Counted from the stretch's first letter, positions 53,780 to 63,173 are shown. The stretch is DNA of 64,000 nt from Oceanihabitans iliipiscarium (GCF_042686125.1 NZ_JBHUOV010000001.1:1240001-1304000), one strand, 5' to 3'. Made by a program: numbers and translations. The notes: generated by a model not told the origin, from the letters alone.

Positions 53780-54201
53780 TGAAATCACTCTTAAAAATGT
53801 ATTCAACAGGTTTGTGAGTTAATTGTTATAACTAAAACTGTAAACTATTCAAGTGTTTTTTACACAGTAAAAATACTACTTTTGATGCAAGGTCATCATT
53901 TATAGGTTTTATTCTTGTCTTTAATAGTGTCTTTTTGTTGGTGACGTTTTTTGTTTGAAAATGGAATGGTTTTGGAGGTCAAAAATGAACATAAAATAGG
54001 CTGTTTTCGCTTCTAATAAAATTGTAAAATTTGAGTTTTAAGACGATTTGTAAATATAGCATTATCAAAAAGAATAAAAATACGTCTAAATCAATTTTAA
54101 GGTGTTTTTTAGTCGATTTAAGAGACTTTTAAGTAATTAACAATTGTTGATAATTTTCGTTCACCGCGTTTAAAATCCTTTTAAAAAGCGTTAAAAAGCC
54201 G

Positions 54202-54209
54202 TATATTTG
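54202..54209 (+). promoter_or_regulatory. gyrB promoter, -7 element
   Basis: TATATTTG (TAnnTTTG). It is 80 bases upstream of the gyrB ATG, an unusually long leader for this window. Confidence 0.6.
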
Positions 54210-54220
54210 TAAGTAATGAA

Positions 54221-54247
54221 AAATGATGCATTATGCGTCATTTTTTT
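54221..54247 (+). promoter_or_regulatory. Terminator-like hairpin in the gyrB leader
   Basis: AAATGATGC (54221-54229), loop ATTAT, GCGTCATTT (54235-54243) with one G-T pair, directly followed by a T run to 54247. It lies between the promoter and gyrB. A 13-codon frame, MKNDALCVIFLCQ (54216-54257), reads through the stem, as in a leader-peptide attenuator. Confidence 0.5.
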
Positions 54248-54289
54248 ATGCCAATAAAAACAAAATTTTAATACTAAGAATTAAATAAT

Positions 54290-56239
54290 ATGAGTCAAGA
54301 GAAAGAAGAGTTTAATAAACATAATTATTCCGCAGATAGTATTCAAGCACTTGAAGGTATGGAGCATGTTCGTATGCGTCCTTCCATGTATATTGGTGAT
54401 GTTGGAACAAGAGGTTTGCATCATTTAGTATATGAGGTTGTAGATAACTCAATTGATGAGGCTTTAGCTGGTCACTGCGACAATATTACGGTAACGATAA
54501 ATGAAGACAATTCCATAACAACAGAAGATGATGGTCGTGGAATTCCTGTAGATATCCATAAAAAAGAAGGTGTTTCTGCTTTAGAAGTCGTTATGACTAA
54601 AATTGGTGCTGGTGGTAAGTTCGATAAAGATTCTTATAAAGTATCAGGTGGTCTGCATGGTGTTGGGGTATCTTGTGTAAATGCCTTATCCGAACATTTA
54701 AAAGCAACAGTATATCGAGGTGGAAAAATTTACGAGCAAGAGTACGAACGTGGTAAAACTATGTATCCAGTAAAGCAAGTAGGCGATACGGATAAGAGAG
54801 GTACAACCGTAACTTTTAAGCCAGATCCTACAATTTTTACTCAAACCTTAGAGTATAGTTATGATACGTTAGCAAGTCGTTTACGTGAATTAGCGTATTT
54901 AAATAAAGGCATTACAGTTCATTTAATTGATAGACGACACAAAAAAGAGGATGGTGAATTTGAAGGAGAAACATTCCATTCTAAAGAAGGACTTAAAGAG
55001 TTTATAAAATTCTTAGATGGTAATAGAGAGCCTCTAATGAAAGATGTCATTGCTTTTGAAGGTGAAAAAAATGGTGTTCCTGTTGAAGTGGCAATGATTT
55101 ATAATACATCTTATGCCGAAAACTTACACTCGTATGTTAATAACATTAATACGCATGAAGGTGGAACTCATTTGTCTGGTTTTCGTCGTGGATTAACACA
55201 TACGCTTAAAAAATATGCAGACGAATCTGGAATGTTAGACAAGTTGAAATTTGACATTGCAGGAGATGATTTTCGTGAAGGCCTTACAGCTATTATCTCA
55301 GTAAAAGTTCAAGAACCACAATTTGAAGGACAAACAAAAACAAAGCTAGGTAATAGAGAAGTGTCTGCTTCTGTGAGTCAGGCTGTTTCTGAAATGTTAA
55401 CGGATTATTTAGAAGAACATCCAGATGATGCTAAAACGATCGTACAAAAAGTAATTCTTGCTGCTCAAGCACGTCATGCTGCTCAGAAAGCTCGTGAAAT
55501 GGTACAGCGCAAAACGGTTATGAGTATTGGTGGCTTGCCTGGAAAATTATCAGATTGCTCTGAGCAAGACCCAACAAAATGTGAGGTATTCTTAGTCGAG
55601 GGAGATTCGGCAGGTGGAACTGCAAAACAAGGTCGTGATCGTGCTTTTCAAGCAATTTTACCATTACGTGGTAAAATATTAAATGTGGAGAAAGCAATGA
55701 CACATAAAGTATTTGAAAATGAAGAAATAAAAAATATCTTCACAGCTTTAGGTGTTACTATTGGAACAGAAGAAGATAGTAAAGCGTTAAATCTATCAAA
55801 ATTGAGATATCACAAAGTAGTCATCATGTGTGATGCCGATATTGATGGTAGCCACATTGAGACATTAATTTTAACATTCTTCTTTAGATACATGAAGGAG
55901 CTTATCGAAAATGGACATATTTATATTGCAACTCCTCCATTGTACTTAGTAAAACGAGGTGCTAAAAAACAATATGCATGGAATGATGAGGAACGTGCTA
56001 AGATCATGGAAGAGTTTGGAGATGGAAGTAAGATACAACGTTATAAAGGTCTGGGAGAAATGAATGCGGAACAGCTTTGGGATACAACTATGAATCCTGG
56101 TTTTAGAACTTTACGTCAGGTTCAAATTGAAAATGGCGCTGAAGCAGATCGAATTTTCTCTATGTTAATGGGAGATGAGGTTCCTCCTCGTAGAGAATTT
56201 ATTGAGAAGAATGCTGTTTATGCTAATATAGATGCGTAG
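54290..56239 (+). CDS. gyrB: DNA gyrase subunit B
   Basis: 649 residues. GHKL ATPase domain (VYEVVDNSIDEALAG, DGRGIPVD, GGLHGVGVSCVNALS), transducer domain, and TOPRIM domain (LVEGDSAGGTAKQGRDR, IMCDADIDGSHI), then the C-terminal GEMNAEQLWDTTMNP. With GyrA it supercoils DNA. No gyrA nearby. Its last eight bases overlap the next gene. Confidence 0.98.
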   Translation: MSQEKEEFNKHNYSADSIQALEGMEHVRMRPSMYIGDVGTRGLHHLVYEVVDNSIDEALAGHCDNITVTINEDNSITTEDDGRGIPVDIHKKEGVSALEVVMTKIGAGGKFDKDSYKVSGGLHGVGVSCVNALSEHLKATVYRGGKIYEQEYERGKTMYPVKQVGDTDKRGTTVTFKPDPTIFTQTLEYSYDTLASRLRELAYLNKGITVHLIDRRHKKEDGEFEGETFHSKEGLKEFIKFLDGNREPLMKDVIAFEGEKNGVPVEVAMIYNTSYAENLHSYVNNINTHEGGTHLSGFRRGLTHTLKKYADESGMLDKLKFDIAGDDFREGLTAIISVKVQEPQFEGQTKTKLGNREVSASVSQAVSEMLTDYLEEHPDDAKTIVQKVILAAQARHAAQKAREMVQRKTVMSIGGLPGKLSDCSEQDPTKCEVFLVEGDSAGGTAKQGRDRAFQAILPLRGKILNVEKAMTHKVFENEEIKNIFTALGVTIGTEEDSKALNLSKLRYHKVVIMCDADIDGSHIETLILTFFFRYMKELIENGHIYIATPPLYLVKRGAKKQYAWNDEERAKIMEEFGDGSKIQRYKGLGEMNAEQLWDTTMNPGFRTLRQVQIENGAEADRIFSMLMGDEVPPRREFIEKNAVYANIDA

Positions 56240-57200
56240 CGTTCTCTTCCTAGTTGTGATGCTTCCATTTAGTGTAGCAGCTCAAGATGATCTTGCAAAT
56301 GTTGCTGGAGATCTTATCTCGTTAACACAACAATACGTCTCGCCAGCTGTAGAAGCAACCACTTACCAATCATCTAGTGGTTGGTTTACAAGTGCTAAAA
56401 AAAAGAAGCTTTGGGAAGTAGAAGTCTCTGTACAAGGAAATTGGTTGTTTATTTCAAGTGGCAAAAAAACATTTGAAGTCAATGAAGCCAATCTTGTTAA
56501 TATAGAAATTCAAGGCGCTGCCACTACAGCGACTATACCTACAGCTTTAGGAGGAGAAAGCGATGTGGTTTTACAAGGACAAATAGAAGGTGAAGCATTC
56601 GAGTTTGATGCACCTGAAGGTTTAGATGAATCTTATGTAAATCATTATCAAATGCAATTTGGTTTAGGACTTTGGAAAGGAACGACCCTAATTGGTAGAT
56701 TTTCTCCAAAAATTAAAATTAATAGCACTTATTATCAGGTTGTTGGTGCTGGTGTACAACATAGTATTTCGCAATGGATTCCTAAATTAGAAGCTTCTTC
56801 TTTTGATGTGGCTGCTTTAGTGTCTTACGCGTCTTATAATGTAAGTGATGAATTTGATGCTGCAGATCTTACCTTAGGAACTATTAATTCAATTGATGTC
56901 GATGGCGATTCTTTCTTGTTTAATATTTTAGCTTCTAAAACAATCAAACAGTTTGATGTTTCTGCTGGTCTAGGCGTTAATGTGAGTAGTTTTTCCTATA
57001 AAATAGGTGGAGATGGTGAGCTTTTACTCGATGTATTAAATCAATCTTTACAATCGCTTGACAAAAGCACAACAAATTTTAATGCAGACCTAGGTGTGAA
57101 TTACAATATTAAAAACTTTTCAGTTAATACAATGCTAACCTTTGGGAAGTATACAAATATTATTTTCGGATTAAATTACAATTTTAATAGGAAGAATTAG
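56232..57200 (+). CDS. Outer-membrane-like protein (DUF6588-like)
   Basis: 322 residues. Signal peptide ends SVAAQ (cleavage near 17). The rest is rich in alternating beta strands with aromatic ends (QMQFGLGLWKGTTLIGRFSP, YYQVVGAGVQHSISQWIP) and finishes IIFGLNYNFNRKN, consistent with a small outer-membrane barrel. The layout resembles the DUF6588 group, which I cannot confirm without a search. The ATG lies within gyrB, so the two are coupled; what links them functionally is not known. Confidence 0.6.
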   Translation: MRSVLFLVVMLPFSVAAQDDLANVAGDLISLTQQYVSPAVEATTYQSSSGWFTSAKKKKLWEVEVSVQGNWLFISSGKKTFEVNEANLVNIEIQGAATTATIPTALGGESDVVLQGQIEGEAFEFDAPEGLDESYVNHYQMQFGLGLWKGTTLIGRFSPKIKINSTYYQVVGAGVQHSISQWIPKLEASSFDVAALVSYASYNVSDEFDAADLTLGTINSIDVDGDSFLFNILASKTIKQFDVSAGLGVNVSSFSYKIGGDGELLLDVLNQSLQSLDKSTTNFNADLGVNYNIKNFSVNTMLTFGKYTNIIFGLNYNFNRKN

Positions 57201-57248
57201 TCCTAAATTATCTTAGTTGAAATTTACTCAAAAGTGATTTATAAATAT

Positions 57249-57256
57249 TAATTTTG
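57249..57256 (+). promoter_or_regulatory. mdh promoter, -7 element
   Basis: TAATTTTG (TAnnTTTG), 37 bases before the mdh ATG. Confidence 0.5.
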
Positions 57257-57293
57257 TATTTCAATTAAATCAACACAAATAAAAAACAAACAA

Positions 57294-58220
57294 ATGAAAG
57301 TAACAGTAGTAGGAGCAGGAGCAGTAGGAGCAAGTTGTGCAGAATATATTGCAATTAAAGACTTTGCTTCAGAAGTCGTTTTATTAGACATTAAAGAAGG
57401 CTTTGCAGAAGGTAAAGCTATGGATTTAATGCAAACAGCATCATTAAATGGCTTTGATACAAAAATCACAGGAGTAACAAATGATTATTCTAAAACAGCA
57501 AATAGTGATATTTGCGTGATTACTTCTGGAATACCTCGTAAACCAGGAATGACTCGTGAAGAATTAATTGGAATTAATGCAGGTATTGTAAAAATGGTGT
57601 CATCTAGTTTAATAGAACACTCTCCTAATACCATCATTATAGTCGTAAGTAATCCAATGGATACCATGACGTATTTAGTTCACAAAACAACTAACCTTCC
57701 TAAAAATAGAATTATTGGAATGGGAGGTGCTTTAGATTCTGCACGTTTTAAATTTAGACTCGCAGAAGCTTTAGGTGCACCAATATCTGATGTAGATGGA
57801 ATGGTTATTGGAGGTCATAGTGATACAGGAATGGTGCCTTTAACTCGTCTTGCGACTAGAAATTCTGTGCCTGTTTCTAAATTTATTTCAGAAGATAGAT
57901 TAGAACAAGTTTTACAAGATACTAAAGTAGGTGGAGCAACATTAACAAAATTATTAGGAACCTCTGCTTGGTATGCTCCTGGAGCTGCAGTTTCTGGTTT
58001 AGTACAGGCTATCGCTTGCGATCAAAAGAAAATGTTTCCATGCTCAACCTTATTAGAAGGAGAATATGGTTTAAACGATTTATGTATTGGAGCGCCTGTA
58101 ATTTTAGGACGAAACGGAATTGAAAAAATTGTAGAAATTGAATTAAGCGATGCTGAAAAAACTCATCTAAACGCTAGCGCAGAAGGGGTTAAGAAAACAA
58201 ATGGCTTATTAGATTTATAA
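57294..58220 (+). CDS. mdh: Malate dehydrogenase
   Basis: 308 residues, LDH-like MDH. NAD-binding GAGAVGASCAEYIA, the active-site loop SGIPRKPGMTREEL with substrate arginines, VVSNPMDTMTYL and IGMGGALDSARFKF, and the proton-relay histidine in IGGHSDTGMVPL. It interconverts malate and oxaloacetate in the TCA cycle. Own promoter; monocistronic as far as can be seen. Confidence 0.96.
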   Translation: MKVTVVGAGAVGASCAEYIAIKDFASEVVLLDIKEGFAEGKAMDLMQTASLNGFDTKITGVTNDYSKTANSDICVITSGIPRKPGMTREELIGINAGIVKMVSSSLIEHSPNTIIIVVSNPMDTMTYLVHKTTNLPKNRIIGMGGALDSARFKFRLAEALGAPISDVDGMVIGGHSDTGMVPLTRLATRNSVPVSKFISEDRLEQVLQDTKVGGATLTKLLGTSAWYAPGAAVSGLVQAIACDQKKMFPCSTLLEGEYGLNDLCIGAPVILGRNGIEKIVEIELSDAEKTHLNASAEGVKKTNGLLDL

Positions 58221-58309
58221 TAGTGAATTTTATTGTTTCTGTAGTTATGGCAAGATATTTGTCTTAATCACTGAAAAAAAACAAATATTTAACCTTAATA
58301 ATTTTAACA

Positions 58310-58972
58310 ATGAAAAAAATTTTATGCATCTTATTATTAGCTTTTAGTTTTAATACTATAGCCCAAGAGAAATTAACTGAAGGCGTTGTAACTTCTAAAA
58401 TGACACTATCTTCAACGAATCCTGCAGCGCAATCGCAGTTTGATATGATCGGAGAAATTTTATCAACGACCTATTTTAAAGATAATAAAACGCGTTCTGA
58501 AGTTCAGAGCATGATGACTGGAGAAACGACTAACATTATTGATAATGACGAGAAGAAAATGTTAGTGTACATGAACAACCAAGCAGGAAAAGTTTATGCT
58601 GAAAGCACTTTTGATTCTTCTGAAGATGATTCAAAAAATGTAACAATTACTAAAGGTGAAGAAACTAAAACTGTAATGGGTTACGAATGTACTAAGTATA
58701 ATGTTGTTGTAGAAAATGAAGGAACAGAAGTTAAGATGAATATTTTTGCAACAGATAAAATATCTGCCATTAGCCAACAAACAGTTACTTTTGGTGAAGA
58801 GTTTAAAGGATTTCCAATGTACATGGAAATTGAGATGAACCAAATGGGAATAGATATGACTATGACTATGGAGGTCACTAAAATTGAACCTCAAACAGTA
58901 AGTGAAGATAAGTTTGATATGACTCCTCCTGAAGGATACAAAAAAGTCGAGAGCTTACAACAAGGCATGTAA
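58310..58972 (+). CDS. DUF4412-like secreted protein
   Basis: 220 residues. Signal peptide ends NTIAQ (about 1-19). GVVTSKMTLSS, a variable methionine-rich middle, TVMGYECTKYNVV ('MGY.C.KY', the family signature) and a C-terminal FDMTPPEGYKKV agree with DUF4412. Similar layout to the hypothetical lipoprotein at 28406. Function unknown. Followed by a terminator. Confidence 0.7.
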   Translation: MKKILCILLLAFSFNTIAQEKLTEGVVTSKMTLSSTNPAAQSQFDMIGEILSTTYFKDNKTRSEVQSMMTGETTNIIDNDEKKMLVYMNNQAGKVYAESTFDSSEDDSKNVTITKGEETKTVMGYECTKYNVVVENEGTEVKMNIFATDKISAISQQTVTFGEEFKGFPMYMEIEMNQMGIDMTMTMEVTKIEPQTVSEDKFDMTPPEGYKKVESLQQGM

Positions 58973-58992
58973 TCTTAGCCATATTATAGTTA

Positions 58993-59029
58993 AAAAAAAT
59001 GAGCAGCTTTTAAGTTGCTCATTTTTTTT
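58993..59029 (+). terminator. Terminator of DUF4412-like gene
   Basis: A-run plus ATGAGCAGC pairs with GTTGCTCAT (one G-T pair) and a long T run; loop around TTTTAA. Confidence 0.8.
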
Positions 59030-59107
59030 AAGTGAACTTTGTATTCAACGTACTAATAATTATATAAAGACTTTAGTAATACAGTCTTTATTTTTTATAT
59101 TAGCCAC

Positions 59108-59728
59108 ATGAAAACGAGATGGTACTTTAGTGCTCTAATTATTCTTGCCTTATTTGGTGCTTTAAGTCAGCAGCAAAATACAGTACCTAATCAAGAAATT
59201 GTATTGCAATTTGTTGATGCCAACATCTCCTCTCCTCAAGCTCAAAAAACAATTGCAAATGTAAAAGCGCAATTGCAAACCTTAGGAGTTCATAATATTC
59301 AAGTTGTTGAGAATATAGACGCTGGGACGCTAAAAATCACTTATTATAGCGATGCAGATGTTACTCATGTTAAAAGTATTCTTTCTAATGATGAAAAGCT
59401 TGAACTCGGTTTTGCTACAACAAATCAACATGAAGACCCAATAAGATTTCCTTCAGAAAAAGAAGCTGCAACATATAATTTTGATGTCTACAAAATCGCA
59501 GATACCAATGATTCTAATTCAGGTTTTGGTGGAAAATATGCCATACAACTCAATCAAGAATTTGATCGATTTTTTAATCCTACGATATACCCTTTAGGGA
59601 ATCTAATTAAGACTTCAATTGAAAGTAATAATGTAAAAGTAGCTTATACTGTTAATAATGAAATTGCTGTAGCAATAAATAATATTCCTCATCAAATACC
59701 TGAAGGTCGAGCTGGACCTTCAGCTTAA
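59108..59728 (+). CDS. Hypothetical protein upstream of secDF
   Basis: 206 residues. One N-terminal hydrophobic segment (about 6-20) ending ALSQQQ serves as signal or anchor. Residues about 35-105 look like a ferredoxin-like alpha/beta unit (EIVLQFVDANIS, TIANVKAQLQTLGVHNIQVVE, GTLKITYYSDADVTHVKSIL), which recalls periplasmic SecD P1-like folds, though weakly. The C-terminus ends in a Gly/Pro-rich PEGRAGPSA. No family recognised. 141 bases before secDF. Confidence 0.5.
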   Translation: MKTRWYFSALIILALFGALSQQQNTVPNQEIVLQFVDANISSPQAQKTIANVKAQLQTLGVHNIQVVENIDAGTLKITYYSDADVTHVKSILSNDEKLELGFATTNQHEDPIRFPSEKEAATYNFDVYKIADTNDSNSGFGGKYAIQLNQEFDRFFNPTIYPLGNLIKTSIESNNVKVAYTVNNEIAVAINNIPHQIPEGRAGPSA

Positions 59729-59804
59729 TTCATTAAGACTATCATATTAAATAGCTGTCATTATTCAATGAGTAAAGCTATAAATCGTATTTAAACATAA
59801 ATAA

Positions 59805-59835
59805 TTGTCAAATTATACCGTAAGTTTTATATTTG
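59805..59835 (+). promoter_or_regulatory. secDF promoter (-33 and -7 elements)
   Basis: TTG (59805-59807), 20 bases, TATATTTG (59828-59835): a full Bacteroidota-type promoter 34 bases before the ATG. Confidence 0.65.
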
Positions 59836-59869
59836 CGCGTTAAAAAATTTGACCACAAAAAAATAAAAC

Positions 59870-62851
59870 ATGCAAAATAAAGGATTAGTAAAATTATTTG
59901 CACTATTGTTTGGATTGGTAAGTATTTACCAATTGTCTTTCACTTTTAAAAATAATAGTATTGAAAGCCAAGCAAAAGCAATTGCAAATAGCGATACCGT
60001 AAAAGAAGCAAAGTACTTAGATTCATTATCTAATCAAGACGTTTATAACTTAGGAATAGCAAAATATACTTATAACGAAGTAAAAGAAAATGCTATGAAC
60101 TTAGGACTTGACCTAAAAGGTGGAGTTAACGTGATTTTACAAGTGTCTGTAAAGGATATCTTAAAAGGGTTAGCAAATCAAACTTCAGACCCAACATTTA
60201 ATAAAGCTTTAGACGATGCTTCAGAGCTTCAAAAAAACGGACAAAACACTTATTTAGAAGACTTTTTCATAGCTTTTGATGCCATAAAAGGAGATTCTAA
60301 ATTAGCCTCTCCAGATATATTTTATACACGAGCATTAGATGGTGAGATCGATGGTAACATGACAGACGATGAAGTGAAGCCAGTTATCGAAAGAAAAATT
60401 GATGAATCTATTGTTTCTGCTTTTGAAGTATTGCGTAAACGTATTGATGAGTTTGGTGTGACATCACCTAATATTCAACGTTTAGGGAACTCTGGACGTA
60501 TTCTTGTAGAATTACCGGGAGTTAAAGATGCTGAACGTGCTACAAAATTATTACAAAGTACTGCTCAATTAGAGTTTTGGGATGTATATAATAAAGCCCT
60601 TTTTAACGACTTTTTAATTCAAGCTAATGAGACCTTAAAAAATATAGCTAAAGCTAGTGAAACTACAACTATCGAAAACGTAGAAGAAGCCTCTACAGAA
60701 GATGATAAAATTTCTGACCTTTTAGGTGATGATCCAGATTCAACAGCTGTAGAGAAAAATCCATTAAGAGATTTACTGTTTCAAGCACAAGACCCTGCAG
60801 CTCTTGCCTTACTTAATATAAAAGACAAAGAAACGGTTAGTGAGTATTTAAATATGCCGCAAATCAGACATTTATTACCTGCAGAACAACGTAATGTTAT
60901 ATTTGCTTTTGGTAAACCTAAAAAAGATAGTGAGTTAATTGACTTATATGCTTTAAAAGGTAACAGAGAAGGTGTGCCAGAATTAGGTGGAGGTGTTGTT
61001 GTTGATGCTCGACAAGATTATGATCCAATGGGAAAACCATTAGTGTCAATGCAAATGAATAGTAAAGGAGCAAAAATCTGGGAAGAAATGACTGGACGTG
61101 CTTATACCCAAGGGAGTCAAATTGCCATTGTACTTGATAATATTGTGTATTCTGCACCTGGAGTAACTACTGGTGCTATTGCTGGTGGTAACTCACAAAT
61201 TTCTGGTAGCTTCACACTTAACGAAGCAACAGATTTAGCTAACGTATTACGTGCTGGTAAATTACCAGCTAAAGCAGACATCATTCAAAGTGATGTGGTT
61301 GGACCATCGTTAGGACAAGAAGCAATCGATAGTGGTAAAATGTCATTTTTAATCGCATTAGGATTAGTGTTATTATGGATGATTTTCTATTATGGAAAAG
61401 CAGGTCTATTCGCAGATATAGCAATGCTATTTAATATCGTATTATTATTTGGTGTCTTGTCTGGTTTAGGCGCAGTATTAACGCTTCCAGGTATTGCTGG
61501 TATTGTATTAACCATTGGTATGTCGGTAGATGCCAACGTACTTATCTTTGAACGTGTTCGAGAAGAATTAGCTAAAGGTAAAGACCAAAAAACAGCTATT
61601 AAAGATGGTTTCGCTAATGCATTGTCTTCTATTTTAGATGCCAACGTGACTACAGGTTTAACAGCTCTTATCCTATTTGTATTCGGAACAGGTCCAATTA
61701 AAGGATTCGCTACTACCTTATTAATTGGTATTGGGACTTCTTTATTTACAGCTATCTTTATTACTAGATTGTTAGTAGATTGGTATGTGAATAAAGGTGG
61801 GAAACTAGAATTCTCAACAGGACTAACCAAAAACTTATTTAGAAATATCAGTATCAATTTCTTGAAGAAACGTAAAATCGCTTATGTGATTTCTGCGGTA
61901 TTCATTCTTGTAAGTTTAGGTTCTTTGTTTACAAACAAATTAGATCAAGGTGTAGATTTTGTTGGAGGAAGAACATATCAAGTACGTTTTGCTGAGCCAG
62001 TAAGTGCTTCAGAAATCGCAGGTGTTTTATCTGCTGAAGATGTTTTTGGTTCTGCAGATGTGAAATCTATTGGAGCGAGTAATGATTTAAAAATTACAAC
62101 AAAATATAAAATTAATGAAACTTCTGGCGAGGTCGATGAAGAAATAAGATCAAAGCTTTATAATGCTTTACAACCTCACTTAACTAATATTAGCTATGAT
62201 GAGTTTAAAGATTTAAACGATGTCACTAAACAAATCGGTGTCATGGAGTCTTATAAGGTAAGTCCTTCTATTGCAGATGATATTAAACAAGCTTCATTCT
62301 GGGCCATTTTAGGATCTTTAATTGTTGTATTCTTATATATCTTATTCCGTTTTAAAAGATGGCAATTCTCACTTGGTGCAGTGGCAGCAGTATTCCATGA
62401 TGTATTAATCGTTCTAGGAATCTTCTCTCTAACGTACAAGTTTATGCCTTTTACAATGGAAATTGACCAAGCGTTTATTGCAGCGATCTTAACTGTAATT
62501 GGATATTCGTTAAATGATACTGTGGTTGTGTTTGATAGAATTCGTGAATTCTTTAACGAACACACCTCTTGGCCATTTGATAAAGTCATCAATGCCTCAT
62601 TAAGCAGTACATTAAGTAGAACTTTAAACACCTCTTTAACCACATTAGTGGTATTATTAGCCATTTTCATTTTTGGTGGAGATTCTATTAGAGGCTTTAT
62701 GTTCGCCTTAATTGTAGGTGTAATTGTAGGGACATACTCATCGTTGTTTATTGCAACGCCAATCATGTACGATTCAGTAAAGAAAGCTGGCGATGCTACA
62801 GATGCTTTAAAAGTGAAAGAAAAAGAAGTTGAAGAAGACGCTAAAGCTTAA
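59870..62851 (+). CDS. secDF: Protein translocase SecDF fusion
   Basis: 993 residues. SecD half: one helix, the periplasmic P1 region with LGLDLKGGVNVILQV, then five helices (VVGPSLGQEAIDSGKMSFLIALG, GIVLTIGMSVDANVLIFERVREEL). SecF half from about 665: GVDFVGGRTYQVRF, then YSLNDTVVVFDRIREFF. It uses the proton gradient to pull secreted proteins through SecYEG. Two added stretches in the SecD periplasmic part (about 265-300, low-complexity and acidic) are typical of Bacteroidota fusions. Followed by a terminator. Confidence 0.96.
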   Translation: MQNKGLVKLFALLFGLVSIYQLSFTFKNNSIESQAKAIANSDTVKEAKYLDSLSNQDVYNLGIAKYTYNEVKENAMNLGLDLKGGVNVILQVSVKDILKGLANQTSDPTFNKALDDASELQKNGQNTYLEDFFIAFDAIKGDSKLASPDIFYTRALDGEIDGNMTDDEVKPVIERKIDESIVSAFEVLRKRIDEFGVTSPNIQRLGNSGRILVELPGVKDAERATKLLQSTAQLEFWDVYNKALFNDFLIQANETLKNIAKASETTTIENVEEASTEDDKISDLLGDDPDSTAVEKNPLRDLLFQAQDPAALALLNIKDKETVSEYLNMPQIRHLLPAEQRNVIFAFGKPKKDSELIDLYALKGNREGVPELGGGVVVDARQDYDPMGKPLVSMQMNSKGAKIWEEMTGRAYTQGSQIAIVLDNIVYSAPGVTTGAIAGGNSQISGSFTLNEATDLANVLRAGKLPAKADIIQSDVVGPSLGQEAIDSGKMSFLIALGLVLLWMIFYYGKAGLFADIAMLFNIVLLFGVLSGLGAVLTLPGIAGIVLTIGMSVDANVLIFERVREELAKGKDQKTAIKDGFANALSSILDANVTTGLTALILFVFGTGPIKGFATTLLIGIGTSLFTAIFITRLLVDWYVNKGGKLEFSTGLTKNLFRNISINFLKKRKIAYVISAVFILVSLGSLFTNKLDQGVDFVGGRTYQVRFAEPVSASEIAGVLSAEDVFGSADVKSIGASNDLKITTKYKINETSGEVDEEIRSKLYNALQPHLTNISYDEFKDLNDVTKQIGVMESYKVSPSIADDIKQASFWAILGSLIVVFLYILFRFKRWQFSLGAVAAVFHDVLIVLGIFSLTYKFMPFTMEIDQAFIAAILTVIGYSLNDTVVVFDRIREFFNEHTSWPFDKVINASLSSTLSRTLNTSLTTLVVLLAIFIFGGDSIRGFMFALIVGVIVGTYSSLFIATPIMYDSVKKAGDATDALKVKEKEVEEDAKA

Positions 62852-62873
62852 ACCTTAACTTCATTAAAATATA

Positions 62874-62906
62874 AAACCTTTCAGTATCCTGCTGAAAGGT
62901 TTTTTT
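62874..62906 (+). terminator. secDF terminator
   Basis: AAACCTTTCAG (62874-62884) pairs with CTGAAAGGTTT (62892-62902), then a T run. Repeat element C begins 14 bases after it. Confidence 0.8.
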
Positions 62907-62919
62907 ATGTCTTTATTTT

Positions 62920-63043
62920 GGGCGTTCCCAAGACTATAAGTCTTGGTCAGGCTTTCCGCAGTCGCTTTTTTTGATTTGTCCTTCTGCACTACACTGCAGA
63001 ATCCATAAAAAAGAGCTCCAACAAATGCGTCAATCCTTAACGC
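62920..63043 (+). repeat. Structured intergenic repeat element, copy C
   Basis: Closing helix GCGTT (62922-62926) / AACGC (63039-63043). Hairpin 1 is CCAAGACT (62928-62935) with AGTCTTGG (62939-62946). The second arm has CTTTTTT (62965 on) with AAAAAAG (63007-63013), capped by TTCTGCA (62982-62988) / TGCAGAA (62995-63001). Longest of the three copies. Confidence 0.75.
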
Positions 63044-63128
63044 AAAATAGCATTGAAATTAAATAGACATTATTTATTAAACCTTAAGGTATAAATGTTG
63101 TTTGCAAAGCAGTGCTTTATTATACTAA

Positions 63129-63173
63129 CACCTCAACAACAAACAACCCAACAACAAACACCTCAACAACAAA
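63129..63173. repeat. Three tandem 15-base units
   Basis: CACCTCAACAACAAA at 63129 and 63159, with a variant unit between them (CAACCCAACAACAAA at 63144). They lie immediately past the stop codon of the DUF192 gene, in its 3' flank. Confidence 0.8.

Larger units (their letters stand above)
53780..54289. other. Intergenic region before gyrB
   Basis: 510 bases, very AT-rich, with long runs of T and A. No open frame or RNA gene was recognised and no cluster of DnaA boxes was seen. The supported signals are the gyrB -7 element and the leader hairpin at its right end; the left 400 bases hold nothing I can identify. Confidence 0.5.

Noticed and set aside
53780..54289. Replication origin near gyrB
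   Set aside because: The region is AT-rich, but I saw no repeated DnaA boxes and no dnaA gene; gyrB position alone is not evidence in Bacteroidota.
61390..62766. Long minus-strand frames opposite secDF
   Set aside because: Antisense to conserved membrane helices; composition reflects complementary codons.
63129..63173. CRISPR array
   Set aside because: Units are 15 bases, directly adjacent without spacers, and only three in number; no cas genes.
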